A stretch of 64,000 nucleotides of DNA from assembly GCA_965249455.1 (NCBI GenBank), contig OZ252236.1:4216001-4280000 (forward strand), in the 5' to 3' direction. A model generated the notes under the pieces. It was not told where the DNA came from. It ran no database searches and saw only the letters and a list, made by a program, of their open reading frames with translations. Source of the DNA: Jiulongibacter sp024742395 (GTDB taxonomy: Bacteria > Bacteroidota > Bacteroidia > Cytophagales > Spirosomataceae). The translations under genes and the position numbers were made by a program. Positions 26,696 to 35,106 of the stretch are shown piece by piece (position 1 is the first letter of the stretch; every line of letters starts with the position of its first letter).

Positions 26696-27871
26696 ATGAA
26701 AAACTTCTTTTACATATTGATCATGATCTTGGTTACACTAATTGGTGCAGAATTAGTGTTGAGGCTTTTTATAAAGCTTCCTGATCCGTATCAACATTTG
26801 AGAAGTCAAAAATATTCTACAGGCTCAGTGATTCGCTTGCAAAACACCAGAAATACAGATCTGGCATTTGTTTTCAATCCTAATGAGTTGTTCCCTAAGG
26901 ATGAGAAGAATATTATTAATATTCACATTAATAATCAAGGATTCAGACATCATGAGGATGTAGATACCAGCAGAAATGAATTCAGTATTTTTGCTATTGG
27001 GGGTAGTACTACCCAAGGATACGATTACGCCTATGAGAAAACCTGGTGTCAGGTTCTGGAAAAAGATCTGGAAGCAAGTCTCAAGTCTCCTATAAACGTT
27101 TATAACGGGGGTACTGCGGGTGCAGCAATGTTTGATCACATTGCACTTCTGCAAAACAGAACCATACATTTGCAGCCAGACATGGTCATTTTGTTTGCCG
27201 GCGTAAATGACTTAAACCTTCTTCTGGGCGATGACAATATTTACCGATTCGACGATGTTTTTGAAACTCAGGAGTCAATCAGTTGGTATAAACTGGGACT
27301 TGCCCGTTTCACTCTCTATAAACTTTTTCTGAATGCAAAGCGAAGAGTCCATGCAAATGAAGACTCTCCACTTTTCAGAAAAGCAGATGAGAATGATACC
27401 ACTATACCAGAAGGCACCCCGGTACAATTTGCAGATCATAAAGCACCACCTATTGAAACCGAGGCATTGCCATTAGGTAAAAATCCGGTGTTAGATTATG
27501 ATTATTATTCCAGAATGGTTCGGTCGTTTATTGCCACTTGCAAGGTAAATAACATTCCAGTTGTGGTTATGACTCAGCCAACCACATGGAAATCATCGGA
27601 CGAAAGACTTCAAAAATATCATTGGATGCATAAAAACAGAGAGAATAAATTCTCAAAAGAATTTATGCAAAACAGCATGGATTTAATGAATAACAATGTT
27701 CAGCAAATCTGCGAAAATCAAAAGGTACCACTGCTAAGAATCGAAAAACTTATCCCTAACAATGGTGAATACTTTTATGACGATTGTCATTTTACACCTA
27801 AGGGCTCTGTTTTTGTAGGGAATACTCTGGCAGAATTTATCAAAGAAAATAATCTCATTAAGATAGATTAA
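26696..27871 (+). CDS. SGNH/GDSL-type hydrolase inserted between nuoF and nuoG
   Basis: 391 residues with an N-terminal signal anchor (about 4-22) and a catalytic domain outside the cytoplasm. SGNH blocks visible: GGSTTQG (Ser about 101), a Gly in NGGTAGA, the Asn in FAGVNDL and the Asp-His pair in DDCHFTPKG near the end. The family acts on esters of sugars, lipids or cell-envelope polymers. It starts one base after the nuoF stop and its TAA overlaps the nuoG ATG, so it is translated as part of the nuo transcript. It has no known Complex I role. Whether its presence here is a recent insertion or a conserved arrangement cannot be judged from one genome. Confidence 0.87.
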   Translation: MKNFFYILIMILVTLIGAELVLRLFIKLPDPYQHLRSQKYSTGSVIRLQNTRNTDLAFVFNPNELFPKDEKNIINIHINNQGFRHHEDVDTSRNEFSIFAIGGSTTQGYDYAYEKTWCQVLEKDLEASLKSPINVYNGGTAGAAMFDHIALLQNRTIHLQPDMVILFAGVNDLNLLLGDDNIYRFDDVFETQESISWYKLGLARFTLYKLFLNAKRRVHANEDSPLFRKADENDTTIPEGTPVQFADHKAPPIETEALPLGKNPVLDYDYYSRMVRSFIATCKVNNIPVVVMTQPTTWKSSDERLQKYHWMHKNRENKFSKEFMQNSMDLMNNNVQQICENQKVPLLRIEKLIPNNGEYFYDDCHFTPKGSVFVGNTLAEFIKENNLIKID

Positions 27872-28959
27872 TGGAAGAAAATACTTTTAAAGTAACCATA
27901 GACGGTATAGAAACCCGAGTAGCACCAGGCACTACTATTCTGCAAGCAGCCAGACAAATAGGGCCTGAAGTGGCTCCGCCAGCCATGTGCTATTACAAAC
28001 CTTTGGAAAAATCTGGAGGTAAATGTAGAGCTTGTTTGGTAAAAGTGGCACAAGGCTCAGAGAGAGACCCCAGACCTATGCCTAAACTTCTTGCCTCTTG
28101 CATAACACAAGTTCAAGATGGAATGGTAGTAGAAAACTACACCAATGAGGAAGTTGTAGAAACAAGAAAGGGTATAGTAGAGTTTTTATTATTAAACCAT
28201 CCTTTAGATTGCCCTGTATGCGATCAGGCTGGTGAATGTAGCTTACAAGACTTCGCCTTTAAGCATGGAACAGAGGCTCAGCGATATGAAGAGGAGCGTC
28301 GTACCTTTGAAAGAGAAGATATAGGCCCGCATATACAACTTCATATGAATCGTTGTATACTATGCTACAGATGTGTACATACCGCAGATCAAATCACGGA
28401 CGGTAGATGCCATGGTGTTATGTACAGAGGAGATCATGCCGAAATCAGCACGTACATCAGTAAGGCGGTAGACAATGACTTCTCAGGCAACATGATTGAT
28501 GTATGTCCTGTAGGTGCCTTAACAGATAAAACGTTCAGGTTTAAAAACAGAGTATGGTTCTCCAAACCTGTTGATGCCCACAGAGATTGCGATAAGTGCC
28601 ACGGTAAGGTACATTTATGGTACAAAGGAGAAGAGGTTATCAGAGTAACAGGCCGTAAAAATCAATGGGGAGAAGTGGATGAATTCATTTGCAATTCCTG
28701 TAGGTTTGAACATAAAGAAACAAAAGATTGGGTGATAGAGGGGCCGGCTAAAATGCCACGCCACTCTGTACTTTCTGCTAATAAATACAGAGCTGACCTT
28801 GTCAAGAAACCAGCATATGCTCTGAATTACGCAGAACAGAATTTCAAGAAAATAGATGATTCAAGACCATACGATAAGACTCTTTCTGAAATTAAAGAAT
28901 CAGAAGATTATCAGGCCTTAATGGAAAAAAACAAATCTTACAAACTCCTAAACAAGTAA
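27871..28959 (+). CDS. nuoG: Short NuoG-like iron-sulfur subunit
   Basis: Iron-sulfur part of the 75-kDa subunit: 2Fe-2S Cys in CYYKP, GGKCRACLVK and ASCITQ; the His-Cys cluster segment LNHPLDCPVCDQAGEC; the 4Fe-4S Cys in NRCILCYRCVH and DVCPVGALT; and four extra Cys in DCDKCHGKVH and FICNSCRFEH, which resemble the start of the molybdopterin-type domain. The chain ends at residue 362, so the large C-terminal molybdopterin-like domain (E. coli NuoG is about 900 residues) is missing. The next gene is six bases away, so this is not a frameshift. Confidence 0.9.
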   Translation: MEENTFKVTIDGIETRVAPGTTILQAARQIGPEVAPPAMCYYKPLEKSGGKCRACLVKVAQGSERDPRPMPKLLASCITQVQDGMVVENYTNEEVVETRKGIVEFLLLNHPLDCPVCDQAGECSLQDFAFKHGTEAQRYEEERRTFEREDIGPHIQLHMNRCILCYRCVHTADQITDGRCHGVMYRGDHAEISTYISKAVDNDFSGNMIDVCPVGALTDKTFRFKNRVWFSKPVDAHRDCDKCHGKVHLWYKGEEVIRVTGRKNQWGEVDEFICNSCRFEHKETKDWVIEGPAKMPRHSVLSANKYRADLVKKPAYALNYAEQNFKKIDDSRPYDKTLSEIKESEDYQALMEKNKSYKLLNK

Positions 28960-28964
28960 ACTGA

Positions 28965-30107
28965 ATGGATTCGGTTTTTATCATAAAATCATTAATCATA
29001 CTAGGGATTTTCGCTATTTCATTGACCATAGCTGCCTACGAAACTTATTTTGAGCGTGTAATTGCGGCTTTTATTCAAGACAGAGTGGGACCAGACAGAG
29101 CCGGCCCCTTCGGTCTTCTTCAGCCTTTAGCAGATGCCGGCAAACTATTCTTTAAAGAGGATTTTATACCTGGCATGGCAGACAAATGGTTGTTTATCTT
29201 AGGACCATCACTTGCCATGCTAACAGCACTTATGACAAGTGCTGTTATTCCTTTTGGGGATAGTATTTTATATGATGGTCAAGAAATTCTTGTTCAAGGT
29301 ATTGAGGTTAACATAGGAATCCTATGGGTATTTGGTGTGGTATCCTTAGGAGTTTATGGTATCTTGATTGGAGGATGGGCGTCAAATAACAAATACTCTT
29401 TATATGGAGCTATCAGAGCAGCTTCTCAAAATATCTCCTATGAACTAGCGATGGGGCTTTCTATTATCGCTGTTTTGATGATGGCCAGTTCTTTATCTTT
29501 GAGAACTATTGTAGAAAGCCAACATGGAATGAACTGGAATATCTTCTACCAACCATTGGGCTTCATCATATTCCTTACTTGCTCTTTTGCTGAATGTAAC
29601 AGAACTCCTTTTGATCTTCCTGAATCAGAAAATGAACTGGTAGCAGGCTATCATACAGAATATGGTTCTATGAAATTAGGTCTTTATCTTTTTTCAGAAT
29701 ACGTCAACATGTTTATCTCATCGGCAGTTATTGCTACGCTATTTTTAGGTGGCTTTAACTATCCTGGTATGGATTGGGTTTACGCTACTATGACAGAAAA
29801 CTTTGGAGCAGTGGTGGGTCATAATCTATCTACCTTGGCAGGTACTCTTGTATTTTTTGCTAAGATTTTTGCCTTCATTTTCTTATTCATGTGGGTAAGA
29901 TGGACATTACCCAGATTCAGATATGATCAATTGATGGACTTAGGCTGGAAAGGATTGATACCTTTAGCTATAGTTAACTTAATCATTACAGCTGCTGCTG
30001 AGCTTTCAGGACATGCTCTTTTAGTAAACTGGATAGGCCTTGGAGTCTTCATTGCCTTAGTTTACGCGTGGTCAGCTATTTTTGGAACAAAGAAAACAAG
30101 CCTTTAA
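28965..30107 (+). CDS. nuoH: NADH-quinone oxidoreductase subunit H
   Basis: Membrane subunit that couples the quinone site to the proton-pumping arm, with eight or so hydrophobic helices. Family motifs are visible: RVGPDRAGPFGLLQPLADAGK, SFAECNRTPFDLPESENELV and GYHTEYGSMKL. At 380 residues it is slightly longer than E. coli NuoH. Confidence 0.97.
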   Translation: MDSVFIIKSLIILGIFAISLTIAAYETYFERVIAAFIQDRVGPDRAGPFGLLQPLADAGKLFFKEDFIPGMADKWLFILGPSLAMLTALMTSAVIPFGDSILYDGQEILVQGIEVNIGILWVFGVVSLGVYGILIGGWASNNKYSLYGAIRAASQNISYELAMGLSIIAVLMMASSLSLRTIVESQHGMNWNIFYQPLGFIIFLTCSFAECNRTPFDLPESENELVAGYHTEYGSMKLGLYLFSEYVNMFISSAVIATLFLGGFNYPGMDWVYATMTENFGAVVGHNLSTLAGTLVFFAKIFAFIFLFMWVRWTLPRFRYDQLMDLGWKGLIPLAIVNLIITAAAELSGHALLVNWIGLGVFIALVYAWSAIFGTKKTSL

Positions 30108-30108
30108 T

Positions 30109-30675
30109 ATGCAATTAACCGACAGATCAAAGAAAACAGATAAAACGCCTTTGACCTTGGCAGAGAAAAGCTATCTGCCCGGTATAGCCAAAGGACTTGG
30201 AATTACTTTAAAGCACTTTTTCTCTAAAAAGGCAACGATCAGATATCCTGAACAAAAAAGATATCTTGGTCCAATTTTCAGAGGGCACCACATACTCAAA
30301 AGAGACGAAGAAGGACGTGAACGATGCACAGCATGTGGATTATGTGCCGTAGCTTGTCCTGCAGAGGCCATCTCTATGGTGGCAGCCGAAAGAGTAAAAG
30401 GCGAAGAATCTCTTTACAGAGAAGAGAAGTATGCAGCTTCTTATGAAATCAATATGCTTAGATGTATCTTCTGTGGTCTTTGCGAAGAAGCTTGTCCTAA
30501 AGAAGCTGTTTATTTAAGACATGATAAGTTTGTGCCCGTGTTTACCAGCAGAGATCAGGTGATTTACGGCAAAGATCAGCTTGTAGAAGACATGAACGAG
30601 CGATACGAGCGTGACGCCTGGACAAAAGAAGAAATGCAAAAATTATGGGCTCAGCAAAAGCCTGTTAACTATTAA
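30109..30675 (+). CDS. nuoI: NADH-quinone oxidoreductase subunit I
   Basis: Peripheral subunit with two 4Fe-4S clusters (N6a and N6b); ligands in CTACGLCAVACPAEAI and CIFCGLCEEACPKEAV. I use the ATG at 30109, one base after nuoH ends; the frame is open 27 bases further into nuoH but has no good start. It is 188 residues. Confidence 0.96.
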   Translation: MQLTDRSKKTDKTPLTLAEKSYLPGIAKGLGITLKHFFSKKATIRYPEQKRYLGPIFRGHHILKRDEEGRERCTACGLCAVACPAEAISMVAAERVKGEESLYREEKYAASYEINMLRCIFCGLCEEACPKEAVYLRHDKFVPVFTSRDQVIYGKDQLVEDMNERYERDAWTKEEMQKLWAQQKPVNY

Positions 30676-30681
30676 GAATTT

Positions 30682-31227
30682 ATGGATTTTCTAGATACAA
30701 TTAAAAGCCTTTCAATGACCCAATGGTCATTTTATGTCGTATCCATTTTTACACTTTTTGGTGCTTTAGGTACTATCATGTCTAAGAATGCGATCCATAG
30801 TGTTATTTATCTTATTCTAACCTTCTTTTCTTTATCTGCTCATTACGTTTTACTGAATGCCCAGTTTCTGGCAGCTGTAAATATTGTGGTGTATGCGGGG
30901 GCCATTATGGTCTTGTTTTTATTCGTGGTCATGTTTCTTAATATTAGAGATGAAGCCTCTGAACTCAATAACAATAAGGTAATGATTGCAGCCTCAATCG
31001 TAGGAGGAACTATCGGCCTTATACTTGTAGCGGCTATACGTTTGACTGACATTCCACGAGTAAATCCTTATACATATCAGGTTAAAACAGGTTTTATTGA
31101 AACTTTAGGAAAGTTACTTTACAGTAAATACCTTTTACCTTTTGAACTTGTTTCTGTTCTGTTTCTAATAGCCATGACCGGTGCTGTTATGCTAGGAAAG
31201 AGAGAAAAAGGAGAGCGTAATTTCTAA
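30682..31227 (+). CDS. nuoJ: NADH-quinone oxidoreductase subunit J
   Basis: Membrane-arm subunit with about five hydrophobic helices; the segment VNIVVYAGAIMVLFLFVVMFLN, quoted here only by its core YAGAIMVLFLFVVM, is the typical NuoJ helix. It is 181 residues. Its TAA overlaps the ATG of an acetyltransferase, where nuoK would normally follow; no nuoK, L, M or N is present in the window. Confidence 0.95.
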   Translation: MDFLDTIKSLSMTQWSFYVVSIFTLFGALGTIMSKNAIHSVIYLILTFFSLSAHYVLLNAQFLAAVNIVVYAGAIMVLFLFVVMFLNIRDEASELNNNKVMIAASIVGGTIGLILVAAIRLTDIPRVNPYTYQVKTGFIETLGKLLYSKYLLPFELVSVLFLIAMTGAVMLGKREKGERNF

Positions 31228-31721
31228 TGAAAGCCTCTGAAAGACTTACTTTTACTCAGCTTAACTTAAGTCACAAGGAGGAATCTGTATTACTCTCTAC
31301 TAATGAACAAACCATGAAGTATATTCGTGGTGGAGCGTTAAGCAAATTAAAGGCAGAGGAAAGGTTTGAATATCAACTTGAGCTTAACTCAGCGAGTCCT
31401 GATTTCGGCTTTTTTAGCTGCTATTTGAAAGAAAGCAGCACCTATATTGGCAATGCAAAATTCACTCATTTTGAGGATGAATATATTGAAGTAGGCTATG
31501 CTCTTTTACCTGCATATTGGGGTATGGGTCTAGCCACAGAAATTTTGGTCAGTCTCATTGCTCACGCTAAAACCGTAAAAGATTCAAAGCCACTGATAGG
31601 GATTGTAGAAACAAGAAACAATGCCTCTGTTCATGTGCTGCAGAAGCAGGGTTTTGTTTTTAAAGAAATAAGATCAAATGAAGGTATTGAGATAGCACTT
31701 TACACTAAAACCAATTACTAG
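31227..31721 (+). CDS. GNAT family N-acetyltransferase
   Basis: 164 residues with a RimJ/RimL-like GNAT fold: the acetyl-CoA loop region is YALLPAYWGMGLATEIL (about 91-108) and the C-terminal part VETRNNASVHVLQKQGF is typical of ribosomal-protein or amino-acid acetyltransferases. The ATG overlaps the nuoJ stop (TAATG), so it is coupled to the Complex I operon. The acetylated substrate is unknown. Confidence 0.85.
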   Translation: MKASERLTFTQLNLSHKEESVLLSTNEQTMKYIRGGALSKLKAEERFEYQLELNSASPDFGFFSCYLKESSTYIGNAKFTHFEDEYIEVGYALLPAYWGMGLATEILVSLIAHAKTVKDSKPLIGIVETRNNASVHVLQKQGFVFKEIRSNEGIEIALYTKTNY

Positions 31722-31722
31722 T

Positions 31723-32241
31723 ATGGCTACTATTCTTCCAGTTAAAGGTAAATTGCCGGTTATCCCAGAAAATTGCTGGCTGGCTCCAAACAGTACTGTT
31801 GTGGGCGATGTAGAAATGGGTAATGACTGCACAGTATGGTTTAATGCTGTCATAAGAGGTGATGTAAACTCAATAAGAATGGGCAACCAGGTGAATATTC
31901 AAGATGGAGCGGTGATACACTGCACCTATCAAAAAACTCAAACCATTCTTGGCAATCATGTAAGTGTAGGTCACAATGCCATTCTTCATGGCTGTGTAGT
32001 TGAAGATGAGGTACTCATTGGTATGGGTGCAATTGTCATGGATGGGGTGCACGTAGGCAAAAACAGTATCATCGGTGCCGGAGCAATTGTAACGCAAAAT
32101 ACTGTTATTCCACCCGGAACTGTGTGGGTTGGAAATCCGGCCAAATATTTAAAGGACGTTTCAGAAACTGCCGGAGAAGTCTTTATGAGAACAAGCAATA
32201 ATTATGTTACGTATGCAGGCTGGTTTGGCAAAGAAGAGTAG
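31723..32241 (+). CDS. Gamma-carbonic anhydrase family protein (left-handed beta-helix)
   Basis: 172 residues, hexapeptide-repeat protein of the YrdA/PaaY/CaiE type. The three zinc-ligand histidines of gamma carbonic anhydrases are in place: His66 (AVIHCTY), His84 and His89 (VGHNAILHGC), plus the Arg-Gly-Asp segment VIRGDVNSI. It begins one base after the acetyltransferase ends, so it is the last gene of the nuo-GNAT-gammaCA run. Carbonic anhydrase activity is plausible but not certain, because many family members lack it. Confidence 0.88.
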   Translation: MATILPVKGKLPVIPENCWLAPNSTVVGDVEMGNDCTVWFNAVIRGDVNSIRMGNQVNIQDGAVIHCTYQKTQTILGNHVSVGHNAILHGCVVEDEVLIGMGAIVMDGVHVGKNSIIGAGAIVTQNTVIPPGTVWVGNPAKYLKDVSETAGEVFMRTSNNYVTYAGWFGKEE

Positions 32242-32242
32242 T

Positions 32243-32947
32243 CTAGTTACTTCCGTTAAAAATGGCGTCTCTAGAGCCCTGATTTCTAGGTGAATACTCC
32301 CCCTTCTTGTAGGCCTTATTACTAAAAGATCCGTTTTTAATAGAACTTATGAAGCTTTTCCAGGCAATTGGATTCAACAGTGGGTTAGTAGTCACAGAAC
32401 CCCTGCTTTGAATATTTTGCAGTTGCTGATTCATGGCATACCTATAATTCTGATCAGCACTCATACCTTGCATTGCTATAGCCCTGTCAAGATTATCTCT
32501 GCTTAAGTTTTCTTCCATATAGGCTCTCTCACGTGCATCAGGCAGCTCCATTTCAATCAGTGCCAACTTAAATTCTTCTTCATTGCTAAAAGGATATACT
32601 TTAACTTCTTTTAACATCTTCGCATCCTCATTTAGCTCCACTACGGCAGAATAAGTAAGCATAACATCACGTGGAATAATATGATATTGCTTCTTAAACC
32701 CTAGGTAACTAAACACGATACTATCGCCGGGGAATACGTTTAAAAGGAAGTATCCCTTCTCATTAGTGAGGGTACCTCTACCTGCTCTTTCATTAATAAT
32801 ATATGCCCCAGGAAGAGGCTCATCTGTCTTACCATCAATCACAAAGCCACTAAACGTAATGAATTTCTTGTCTCCTTGGGCATAACTTTCTGAGGCCCCT
32901 AAAAGAGCTAAAAATAACATCACAAAACCCACCAACCGCTTTAACAT
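32243..32947 (-). CDS. Exported CarboxypepD_reg-like domain protein
   Basis: 234 residues. The signal peptide ends ESYAQG (about residue 25) and the next 85 residues are a CarboxypepD_reg-like beta-sandwich (FSGFVIDGKTDEPLPGAYI, GTLTNEKGYFLLNV, FSYLGFKK). The C-terminal half is unrecognised, charged and rich in Met and Asn. The TTG one codon earlier is not used; the ATG at 32947 overlaps the cdsA stop by one base. It is the last gene of the gldD operon and ends one base from the convergent gamma-carbonic-anhydrase gene, with no terminator between them. Confidence 0.82.
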   Translation of the reverse strand: MLKRLVGFVMLFLALLGASESYAQGDKKFITFSGFVIDGKTDEPLPGAYIINERAGRGTLTNEKGYFLLNVFPGDSIVFSYLGFKKQYHIIPRDVMLTYSAVVELNEDAKMLKEVKVYPFSNEEEFKLALIEMELPDARERAYMEENLSRDNLDRAIAMQGMSADQNYRYAMNQQLQNIQSRGSVTTNPLLNPIAWKSFISSIKNGSFSNKAYKKGEYSPRNQGSRDAIFNGSN

Positions 32948-33786
32948 CAAGAGAATATTTTTAGAAAAGTAACAATAAATGGAATTGAAAGCAATAGGCC
33001 ATCAAACCTGTCAAGGAAACCGCCATGACCCGGAATCATGCTTCCTGAGTCCTTTATGGCTATACTCCTTTTAAATAATGACTCCACCAAATCTCCTAAG
33101 GTGCCGGTAATGGCAATAATAAGAGCTATGGTAAGCCATTTCCAGAGAGATAGGTCCTGATAGTACCTTGAAATCAGAAACGCAACCAGCAACGAGCTTA
33201 TTGCACCACCAAAAAAGCCTTCCCAAGTCTTCTTTGGAGAAATTCTTTCAAATAGTTTTCTTTTGCCCACTAAAGTACCTGCAAAATAGGCCCCACTATC
33301 ATTAACCCATAGAATCAATAATATACCTAACATCAAAAGTGGTTTATAGGTTTCGGGTTCTATACCTAATTCGATAGCCAAAGAAAAGGGTACAGCCACA
33401 TAGATGATGCCTAGAAATGTATAACCCAAATTGGTAAAGGGTTTTGGGTCTGAACGCTTGTAGAGCTTAATGAAAAAAGTAATGGTTAGTAAAGGAATGA
33501 TGGCATAATAGTATTTAAACGGCCAAACTTTACTTTCAATAAAATAGGTCAAAACATTAAGCACGACTCCGCAGAATGTTCCGTAAATAGTCAAAGGGAT
33601 GTTCCCATTAAGTCCTACCAACCGGTAAAACTCTGTTTGCGTAAAAACTGCAATCAAAAGAAAGATCAACCAATATGTTAATGGCGAATAGAACATCGCA
33701 GAAATGATAATGACCACTCCTACTATTGCCGCTATAATTCTTTGGGTAAGATTTGAGTAATTATCTAGTCTCTTCGTCATGCTCAT
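32947..33786 (-). CDS. cdsA: Phosphatidate cytidylyltransferase (CdsA)
   Basis: Makes CDP-diacylglycerol from phosphatidate and CTP in the inner membrane, the branch point of phospholipid synthesis. 279 residues with about seven hydrophobic helices; the signature is SPKKTWEGFFGG and then GTLGDLVESLFKRSIAIKDSG, quoted by its core LVESLFKR, followed by PGHGGFLDRFDGL. A second ATG two codons in is equally possible. It overlaps DUF2007 by 26 bases on one side and the CarboxypepD_reg gene by one base on the other. Confidence 0.95.
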   Translation of the reverse strand: MSMTKRLDNYSNLTQRIIAAIVGVVIIISAMFYSPLTYWLIFLLIAVFTQTEFYRLVGLNGNIPLTIYGTFCGVVLNVLTYFIESKVWPFKYYYAIIPLLTITFFIKLYKRSDPKPFTNLGYTFLGIIYVAVPFSLAIELGIEPETYKPLLMLGILLILWVNDSGAYFAGTLVGKRKLFERISPKKTWEGFFGGAISSLLVAFLISRYYQDLSLWKWLTIALIIAITGTLGDLVESLFKRSIAIKDSGSMIPGHGGFLDRFDGLLLSIPFIVTFLKIFS

Positions 33787-34003
33787 TTAGAAAGGCTTCA
33801 GTAATAATTCGGGCGGCGTCCATATCTTTTGTTCTTACATACACAAAATAGGCTCCAAAAACGGGGTATATACTGTCCTTTTTATTTATTAATACACACT
33901 CAATTTCATTGTTTTGCAATTCATTTTTGAGGAGTTCCATTTGCATGGCATTCTCAGACTTATGAATGATTTGCCAGTCTTCTGACTGTGTTGAAAATAT
34001 CAT
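33761..34003 (-). CDS. DUF2007-type small signal-transducing protein
   Basis: 80 residues, cytoplasmic, matching the DUF2007 fold of a small alpha/beta protein (DWQIIHKSENAMQMELLKNE and FGAYFVYVRTKDMDAARII, shortened here). It lies between gldD and cdsA, overlapping both, so it is strongly coupled to the operon. The family is annotated as putative signal transduction; no partner or ligand is known. Confidence 0.8.
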   Translation of the reverse strand: MIFSTQSEDWQIIHKSENAMQMELLKNELQNNEIECVLINKKDSIYPVFGAYFVYVRTKDMDAARIITEAFLNEHDEETR

Positions 34004-34584
34004 TTTTTCCAGGTTAATGTTTCTAAAATATGCCAGCAGTCTTCTTTCATGTACTCTATCACGGGTCTTAAAGAATCGTTTAAGGTAGGCTCCATTAAAT
34101 AAAGTGCACCCCTGAGATAATGCTTACTTGTGTCTGTCATATAGAACTGAAAGTGGCTGGGCACCTCACCTTCTAACTCTATGGTAACAGCACGTTTGCC
34201 ATTTTTTAACTCCACTACCTGCTCTTTCTGGGAGGTTGCTTTCACATGATGCTTTCCTGCCAGCTTAAAGGCGTCGTCAATATGCTTTGAGAGCTTATTC
34301 AAATCTCCATTCAAAGGCTTGTAAGTAAACTGAATAAGGGAGTTTAGTTCAGGATATCTTACTATCACCCAGTCAGGTTCTGCCTGACCAAAGGTATCAG
34401 GCTCTAAGACTGCCGAAGTTGAGTATTCAAAAGAATACGGATGCTGCTCTTGCATTTTTTGATACTCATGAGGCGGTAATTCTATCCGGTTAAAACCTTT
34501 CGGTTTTGGGGTAAAAATTTCCTGACCTCCACATGCCCATAAAACATTACAAGCTGCAAAGTATAACAATATCTTCTTTATCAT
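34000..34584 (-). CDS. gldD: Gliding motility lipoprotein GldD
   Basis: 194 residues, lipoprotein with lipobox VLWACGG (Cys at 18). It has the GldD pattern: FTPKPKGFNRIELP near the start, FEYSTSAVL, FQFYMTDTSKHYLRGALYL and the final ETLTWKK. GldD is a surface-machinery lipoprotein needed for gliding and, in flavobacteria, for the T9SS-linked motor. I use the ATG at 34584; the open frame begins nine codons earlier at a TTG inside the promoter box. It heads the gldD-DUF2007-cdsA-CarboxypepD_reg operon. Together with the T9SS tails on the esterases it supports a gliding lifestyle. Confidence 0.88.
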   Translation of the reverse strand: MIKKILLYFAACNVLWACGGQEIFTPKPKGFNRIELPPHEYQKMQEQHPYSFEYSTSAVLEPDTFGQAEPDWVIVRYPELNSLIQFTYKPLNGDLNKLSKHIDDAFKLAGKHHVKATSQKEQVVELKNGKRAVTIELEGEVPSHFQFYMTDTSKHYLRGALYLMEPTLNDSLRPVIEYMKEDCWHILETLTWKK

Positions 34585-34608
34585 GAATTCTTCTAAGAAT
34601 ACTTCTGG

Positions 34609-34638
34609 CAAAGATACTCAATGAAACTTCATCCACAA
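34609..34638 (-). promoter_or_regulatory. Promoter of the gldD operon
   Basis: The minus strand reads TTG, 19 bases, TATCTTTG: both boxes and the spacing match the Bacteroidota promoter. It is 24 bases before the gldD ATG. Confidence 0.75.
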
Positions 34639-34788
34639 TTGCCAAAGAAGGGCTCATTTCTAAAAAGCAGCTATTTTCCCTGGTATTCCTCCCTAATATT
34701 AGTGATACCGCCGTAAAGCCATTCTGCAGAATTTTGACAGATCAATTAATTGTTTTTGAGTCTGATCTTTTAATAAAGTTGTATCACC

Positions 34789-35106
34789 ATGAAAAAAACG
34801 AATAAACTCATTTTTTTGGGAGCTAAAACAAGCCTTTTCCCCGCTGAAGTCACACACCTTGAAGCAGAAATAAACTATACCAAAGTCTATACAGCCAATG
34901 GCCAGAATTTGGTATTATCCAGCACCATGAAATCTGTTATGGAATGCCTGCAAGAGCATGGAGATTTTATAAGGATAAGCAGAAAGCACGTAGTAAATAT
35001 GGAGTTTGTAAAATCGACCAGAAAAGATAGCCTTACGCTAATAAATGGATTAAAGCTTAATCCCTCCAGAAGAAAAAGAAGACAATTAAACCATCTATTT
35101 TCATGA
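34789..35106 (+). CDS. Stand-alone LytTR DNA-binding protein
   Basis: 105 residues, almost nothing but a LytTR domain: VTHLEAEINYTKVYTANG, ISRKHVVNMEFV and RRKRRQLN near the end. There is no receiver or membrane domain, so a signal input must come from elsewhere. Its last four bases overlap the start of the LRR-like secreted protein (ATGA), so regulator and target are made from one mRNA. An autoregulatory role on this operon is the simplest inference. Confidence 0.85.
   Translation: MKKTNKLIFLGAKTSLFPAEVTHLEAEINYTKVYTANGQNLVLSSTMKSVMECLQEHGDFIRISRKHVVNMEFVKSTRKDSLTLINGLKLNPSRRKRRQLNHLFS

Noticed and set aside
34585..34611. Upstream TTG start of gldD
   Set aside because: It is part of the -7 box of the operon promoter, and the lipobox is at normal distance from the ATG at 34584.
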